Made by a program: the position numbers and the translations under genes | Shown here: positions 60,209 through 64,000 of the stretch, in pieces | How the letters are laid out: every line of letters starts with the position of its first letter | How positions within the stretch are numbered: position 1 is the stretch's first letter | Notes under the pieces: model-generated | Database searches by the model: none | What the model was told of the DNA's origin: nothing | Seen by the model: the letters and a program-made list of their open reading frames with translations, nothing else | Source of the DNA: Corynebacterium sp. | Lineage (GTDB): Bacteria; Actinomycetota; Actinomycetes; Mycobacteriales; Mycobacteriaceae | Length of the DNA: 64,000 nucleotides | Direction: 5' to 3' | Assembly (NCBI RefSeq): GCF_022712275.1 | Contig: NZ_JALAGU010000053.1 | Span: 118,036-182,035 of the forward strand

Positions 60209-60760
60209 ATGACCGATAGCCAGGAGACCGCCTCCGAGACCCCCGAAGTCCACATCACCGGCAAGCAGCTGCTCGCCATGCAGCCGGGCCAGGTCCATGC
60301 CCTCTACAAGCTGCGCGTGGACACCTTCGTCAACGAGCAGCACACCACCTTCGCCGAGATCGACGATGCCGACGCCGAGCCCGGGACCCACCACGTCCTC
60401 GCCTACGTCCACCCCGGCCACGCGCCGAACTACCGCTGGGGCACCCCGGACCCGGGCTCCCCGCTGCGACTTGTCGGCACCGCCCGCATCTTCGGCCCCG
60501 CCGAAGAACAGCAGGTCGGACGCCTCGCTGTCCTGCCCGAATTCCGCGGCTTCGGCATCGCCCGCCAGATCGTGGACGCCACCCTCGAGGTCGCCCGCGG
60601 TCGCGCCGCCGCCCTCGATCCCGTGACCGAGACCGCCATCGTCAAGATCGACGCCCAGGTCGCCACCCAGCCCTTCTACGCCTCCTACGGTTTCGAGCCC
60701 ATCGGTGCCCCCTTCACCGTCGAGGGCATCGAGCACCAGGAGATGCACCTCACGCTCTAG
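60209..60760 (+). CDS. GNAT N-acetyltransferase, ElaA-like
   Basis: 183 residues. LYKLRVDTFVNEQHTTFAEIDDADAEPGTHHVLAY is the ElaA-type start. RLVGTARIFGPAEEQQVGRLAVLPEFRGFGIARQIVDATLEVARGRAA is the acetyl-CoA-binding region, and PFYASYGFEPIGAPFTVEGIEHQEMHLTL the usual end. Acceptor unknown. TATCCT lies 7 nt before the ATG (leaderless type). It is divergent from the cutinase-like gene. Confidence 0.9.
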   Translation: MTDSQETASETPEVHITGKQLLAMQPGQVHALYKLRVDTFVNEQHTTFAEIDDADAEPGTHHVLAYVHPGHAPNYRWGTPDPGSPLRLVGTARIFGPAEEQQVGRLAVLPEFRGFGIARQIVDATLEVARGRAAALDPVTETAIVKIDAQVATQPFYASYGFEPIGAPFTVEGIEHQEMHLTL

Positions 60761-60782
60761 GCACCGCCTAGACTCGTCAGAC

Positions 60783-61733
60783 GTGAGTGAATCCCGCATC
60801 CTCCTCTACTACCGCTTCACCCCGGTCGCCGACCCGACCGCGGTGAAGCTCTGGCAGCGCACCCTCTGCGAGTCCCTGGGGCTGCGTGGGCGGATCATCA
60901 TCAGCCGTGACGGGATCAACGGCACCGTCGGCGGGGCCCTGGCCTCGGTCAAGACCTACATCCGCCGCACCCGCGAGTACCCGGGATTCCACGACATGGA
61001 GTTCAAGTGGTCCGCCGGCTGCGCCGAGGACTTCCCGAAACTGTCGGTGAAGGTCCGCGACGAGATCGTCACCTTCGGCGCCGCGGACGACCTGGAGGTT
61101 GACGAGCACGGCGTGGTCGGTGGCGGCGTCCGCCTGAGCCCCACCCAGGTCAACGACCTGGTCGCCGAGCGCGGCGACGACGTCGTCTTCTTCGACGGCC
61201 GCAATGCCATGGAGGCGGCGATCGGCCGGTTCCGCAACGCCGTCGTGCCGGACGCCACCACCACCCGTGACTTCCTCGAGGAACTGGACTCGGGCAAGTA
61301 CGACGAGCTCAAAGGTCGCCCGGTCGTCACGTACTGCACAGGCGGTGTGCGCTGCGAGGTCCTCAGCAAACTCATGGTGGACCGCGGTTTCGGCGAAATC
61401 TACCAGCTCGACGGCGGCATCGTCCGCTACGGCGAACAGTTCGGGGACGCCGGTCTCTGGGAGGGCTCACTGTACGTCTTCGACCGTCGGATGCACGTCG
61501 AGTTCAGCGAGGACGCCGCGCAGCTCGGCCACTGCATCCACTGTGGCGAGCCCACGAACACCTACCGCAACTGCATCAACGGCGACTGCCGTGACATGGT
61601 GCTCATCTGCGATGACTGCGTCGCTGATCCGGCGACCGCGCACTGTGGACGTCAGGAGTGCCGCGGCGTGGCAGCTGCTGCCGAGAGCTCTGCCGCCGCG
61701 GCGGTCAACGGCTCGACGATCACGTCCGGGTAG
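60783..61733 (+). CDS. trhO: TrhO-type rhodanese (tRNA U34 5-hydroxylation family)
   Basis: 316 residues from a GTG with TAGACT 8 nt upstream and no ribosome-binding site. An N-terminal acylphosphatase-like part (ILLYYRFTPVADPTAVKLWQRTLCESLGLRGRIIISRDGINGTVGG) precedes a rhodanese domain with catalytic Cys in VVTYCTGGVRCEVLS, then a Cys-rich C-terminal module (HCIHCGEPTNTYRNCINGDCRDMVLICDDC) that may bind metal. TrhO makes 5-hydroxyuridine at tRNA position 34. Its last 82 bp overlap the convergent racemase-like gene. Confidence 0.9.
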   Translation: MSESRILLYYRFTPVADPTAVKLWQRTLCESLGLRGRIIISRDGINGTVGGALASVKTYIRRTREYPGFHDMEFKWSAGCAEDFPKLSVKVRDEIVTFGAADDLEVDEHGVVGGGVRLSPTQVNDLVAERGDDVVFFDGRNAMEAAIGRFRNAVVPDATTTRDFLEELDSGKYDELKGRPVVTYCTGGVRCEVLSKLMVDRGFGEIYQLDGGIVRYGEQFGDAGLWEGSLYVFDRRMHVEFSEDAAQLGHCIHCGEPTNTYRNCINGDCRDMVLICDDCVADPATAHCGRQECRGVAAAAESSAAAAVNGSTITSG

Positions 61734-62350
61734 CGCCCCGCCAGGTCGGCGGCGGCGTCACCCAGCGGCCCGCCACCGATGACGACGCGCTGCGCCCCGG
61801 CCACCAGACACCGCCTGACCACCGCGTCCAGCTCCTCCCGACAGGCCACCGGGTCCTCGGCCAGCACCAGTGGCTCGGTGGTGGTCAGCTCCACCCCGGT
61901 GAACAGGTCCGCCGCGCTCCCCTTCCCCAGGGCCCGGGGCACCAGACCGGTGATCAAGTCTGCGAGGTCCGGTGTGGTCGTGGCGACCGCGAACCGGCGT
62001 CCTCCCTCGACTGCGGCACGCACCGCCGCCTCACCGATACCGGTCACCCTGAAGCCTGCGTCCTGCAGTTCGGGGACGCCGGGGTCACCGAATGCCGCGA
62101 CCACCACCCTCGGGGCGTCCTCCGGAACCCGAGCCAGCCCCTGCACCAGGTCGACGACGTGCCCGGCCGCATCCGCCAGCGCCCCAGGGCCGGTGATCAT
62201 CGCGGGGCCTGCCGTCACGGTCAACGCCGTGACCTGCAGGTTGCAGTCCATGTCGGCGAGCGCCGTCTGAAGTCGTCGTCCCATCATGGCCGTGGTCGCA
62301 CGGTTGGTGTTCGGGTTGACCAGGACCACGCCCGGGCTCTGCTCTGACAT
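61652..62350 (-). CDS. Asp/Glu/hydantoin racemase-superfamily protein lacking both catalytic cysteines
   Basis: 232 residues. GVVLVNPNTNRATTAMM is the family N-terminus. The first catalytic Cys position reads VVVAAFGDPGVPEL (Ala for Cys) and the second RVVIGGGPLGDAAADL (Gly for Cys). The fold is clear, but classical two-cysteine racemisation looks impossible, so it may be a different lyase/isomerase subfamily or a binding protein. TACCAT lies 7 nt before the ATG (leaderless type). It overlaps trhO tail to tail by 82 bp. Confidence 0.8.
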   Translation of the reverse strand: MSEQSPGVVLVNPNTNRATTAMMGRRLQTALADMDCNLQVTALTVTAGPAMITGPGALADAAGHVVDLVQGLARVPEDAPRVVVAAFGDPGVPELQDAGFRVTGIGEAAVRAAVEGGRRFAVATTTPDLADLITGLVPRALGKGSAADLFTGVELTTTEPLVLAEDPVACREELDAVVRRCLVAGAQRVVIGGGPLGDAAADLAGRYPDVIVEPLTAAAAELSAAAATPRHS

Positions 62351-62393
62351 TCGTATGATGGTAGCCGGACGTTCGACAATTCCGGAGGATCAC

Positions 62394-63113
62394 ATGCGAC
62401 ACCCGCGCACCGCTGCCCTGCTCACCGGCGGAGCCCTGATGCTCACCGTGAGCGCCTGCGCCGACGAAGCGGTGTTCAGCAGTTCCGTCTCCGACGAGAC
62501 CGACGCGGCCGCCGCCGGCATCTCCGTTCCCGCAGACGCCTCGATCTTCCGTTCCTCCGCCACCGGCCCGGAGCGCCTGAACTACATGGCCGAGGACGGC
62601 GACCCGATGTCCTTCGTCGATCCGGACCTGCTCGATGACGACGGCAAGCTGCCCGAGGACATGACCGTCACCGAGGCGCAGTCCCTCCAGGTGCTCTCGC
62701 AGCTCGAGGACCTGCTCACCGACCGCAAGCTCAAGCTCTACGAGGTGGGTACGGTGCGGGTCTATCTCGCCGCGGACGGTGACGACGGCGCGGACTTCGA
62801 CGGTTGGGAGCGCGCCTACCGCCGCTACTTCGCCAACATCGACCGGGACACGGGCCGGTCGCTGCTCGAAGAGCCGGTGGAGACCACCTCGGCGTCCGCG
62901 TCGGCATCGGCCTCTGCGACTGCATCTGCGTCCGTCTCGGATGAACCGACGGAGTCGACCTCCCCGGAGGCGGAGGCGTCCCCGACCAGTGAGCTCTACC
63001 CGGGGACGGACAACCGCACCAGGCCGACAATGGTCACCGTGGGGGTCGCCGAGCAGCCGGTGGAGGGCTGGCTGGTGCAGGTCGAGATCGAGGCCGTGCA
63101 CGGCGAGAGCTGA
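62394..63113 (+). CDS. Lipoprotein with Ser/Ala-rich linker, unknown function
   Basis: 239 residues. Lipoprotein signal RHPRTAALLTGGALMLTVSAC with the lipobox Cys at about 20. The mature domain includes VTEAQSLQVLSQLEDLLTDRKLKLYEVGTVRVYLAADGDDG and is followed by a low-complexity SASASASATASAS run and a short C-terminal strand region. No family recognised. CCGGAGGATC precedes the ATG. A TATGAT hexamer at 62354-62359 overlaps the divergent racemase promoter. Confidence 0.78.
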   Translation: MRHPRTAALLTGGALMLTVSACADEAVFSSSVSDETDAAAAGISVPADASIFRSSATGPERLNYMAEDGDPMSFVDPDLLDDDGKLPEDMTVTEAQSLQVLSQLEDLLTDRKLKLYEVGTVRVYLAADGDDGADFDGWERAYRRYFANIDRDTGRSLLEEPVETTSASASASASATASASVSDEPTESTSPEAEASPTSELYPGTDNRTRPTMVTVGVAEQPVEGWLVQVEIEAVHGES

Positions 63114-63119
63114 CCTCGT

Positions 63120-63794
63120 TCAGTCCTCGACCCTGACGCCCAGGTGGGCGGCGAAAGAGGTGGACAGCAGGGCGACCTGGACCGGGGACAGCGTCATCCC
63201 CCGCAGTCCGTCCGGATTGCGGACTCCGTGGATCTCGAGGCCGCGCAGGTCCACATTCCGGGCCTTCGCGTTGACCGCGTCGAAGGCGTCCACCTGGCAG
63301 TCCTCGAAGGCGATCCGGTCAGCCCGGACACCGCCGAGGTCGAGGTCCCCGATCCGGCAGTCACGGAAGAGGACGTCGGTGAGGTCCGTACCCCGCAGGT
63401 TGAGGAAGTCGATGCTGCAGCGCTCGATGATCAGACCGTGGATCCCTGCGTCCGCCAGGTCGACGGCACCCAGGCGGGAATCGCGGACGATGACGTCCTG
63501 CAGGCCGATCCGGTCGGCGTTCAGGGAGGTGGCGTTCACTGCAGTGAGGATGCAGTCGGTGATCCGGGCTCCGGTGAGGACCGCGCCGTGGGCGGTGAGG
63601 TTCTCCAGGCGACTGTCGATGAGAGTCATGCCGGAGAGGTCGCGGGAGATGTCGCCGTCGGTGATACGTACGAGCTCGTGGTCCTGGCGGGGGCCGAGCA
63701 GGGAGGGGTCGATCTCGTCGAGTCGGCCGGGAAAACCATCGACGGACGCGGCGAGGCGACCGACGTCGGGGGCGACGGTGGGGGCGGAATGCAT
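63120..63794 (-). CDS. Pentapeptide-repeat-like protein
   Basis: 224 residues from ATG 63794. From about residue 50 the sequence runs in quasi-pentapeptide steps (ISRDLSGMTLIDSRLENLTAHGAVLTGARITDCILTAVNATSLNADRIGLQDVIVRDSRLGAVDLADAGIHGLIIERCSIDFLNLRGTDLTDVLFRDCRIGDLDLGGVRADRI), predicting a right-handed beta helix. The C-terminus is helical (LSPVQVALLSTSFAAHLGV). Function unknown. TATCCT lies 7 nt before the ATG (leaderless type). Confidence 0.83.
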   Translation of the reverse strand: MHSAPTVAPDVGRLAASVDGFPGRLDEIDPSLLGPRQDHELVRITDGDISRDLSGMTLIDSRLENLTAHGAVLTGARITDCILTAVNATSLNADRIGLQDVIVRDSRLGAVDLADAGIHGLIIERCSIDFLNLRGTDLTDVLFRDCRIGDLDLGGVRADRIAFEDCQVDAFDAVNAKARNVDLRGLEIHGVRNPDGLRGMTLSPVQVALLSTSFAAHLGVRVED

Positions 63795-63819
63795 GATGCC
63801 CAGGATAGGGCGTGCCGGA

Positions 63820-64000
63820 TCAGATGTCGGGCCCGGCTCTGGCCGGGGACAGGGGACCATCAGCCTCGGTCACCGCGATGACACCTGCCGGGCCGGTCCA
63901 GATCACCGTCACCCCACCATCGGTGGTCTCCGCCGCCCACAGTCCCGCAGTTTTCAGGGCATGATGCAGCCGGCACAGGCACATCCCGTTGATCACGGCC
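63820..64000 (-). CDS. HNH endonuclease, C-terminal end (DUF222/REP13E12-like, partial)
   Basis: The last 59 codons of a gene running in from the right edge. They read AVINGMCLCRLHHALKTAGLW, which is the CxxHH end of an HNH motif, then a short Thr/Gly/Ala tail ending AGPDI. It resembles the C-terminal part of actinobacterial DUF222-HNH proteins, which are often present in many copies. It ends 25 bp upstream of the pentapeptide gene start on the same strand. Confidence 0.72.
   Translation of the reverse strand, partial: AVINGMCLCRLHHALKTAGLWAAETTDGGVTVIWTGPAGVIAVTEADGPLSPARAGPDI

Noticed and set aside
1..64000. tRNA, rRNA or known riboswitch
   Set aside because: No cloverleaf with a TTCGA-type T-loop, rRNA segment or recognisable riboswitch core was found in the intergenic regions on reading both strands; a covariance-model scan would be needed to exclude small RNAs.

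Overview
The window is a high-GC chromosomal segment of a mycolic-acid actinobacterium, almost certainly a Corynebacterium of the high-GC group. The evidence is gene content and order. It has a tiny corynebacterial-type porin gene between ppk2 and groEL, the glnX-glnH-pknG signalling cluster next to ackA-pta, a cysI-cysX-cysH-cysD-cysN-cysY-cysZ sulfate assimilation cluster with McbR-type operators and a divergent ferredoxin-NADP reductase, and a block matching Mycobacterium Rv0427c-Rv0433 (xthA, GNAT, def, DUF3263, LytR_C, YbdK). No rRNA, tRNA, CRISPR array or complete insertion sequence was seen, and no gene-free stretch exceeds 300 bases.

Layout. 1-2.6 kb: a GNAT fragment, NO-detoxifying hmp with its Rrf2 regulator nsrR, and a DUF503 gene. 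2.6-14.6 kb: one long leftward series, dacB, tilS-hpt (one fused reading frame), ftsH, folE-folP-folB-folK, DUF3180, DUF6779, a DUF2520 reductase-like gene, panC and panD, mostly joined by stop-start overlaps. 14.7-19.8 kb: SRPBCC protein, ppa, secreted GDSL esterase, YdcF-like protein, rhodanese, MarR, ppk2 and a 37-residue porin-like peptide. 19.9-26.4 kb: groEL with a CIRCE-like operator, M20 dipeptidase, a stand-alone LeuA regulatory domain, YbdK, a LytR_C membrane protein and DUF3263. 26.5-35.7 kb: MHS transporter, def, GNAT, xth, cls, MarR, Bcr/CflA efflux and an ABC transporter. 35.7-45 kb: glnX-glnH-pknG, then a broken nuclease-like gene bracketed by two related 87-bp inverted-repeat elements, then pta-ackA. 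45-58.5 kb: the sulfur cluster cysI-X / ABC pair / cysH-D-N-Y-Z and the divergent fpr gene. 58.6-64 kb: lipoproteins, cutinase-like esterase, GNAT, TrhO-type rhodanese, Asp/Glu racemase-like protein, pentapeptide-type protein and the end of an HNH nuclease.

Functional themes are folate and pantothenate synthesis, nitrosative stress defence, polyphosphate and acetate metabolism, glutamate-responsive PknG signalling, and reductive sulfate assimilation. The sulfur region departs most from the usual corynebacterial plan. CysI carries a ~496-residue Ala-rich repeat extension, and a heterodimeric ABC exporter with complementary degenerate ATP-binding halves sits between cysX and cysH. At least twenty genes have a TANNNT hexamer placed 6-8 nt before the start codon, which points to widespread leaderless transcription.
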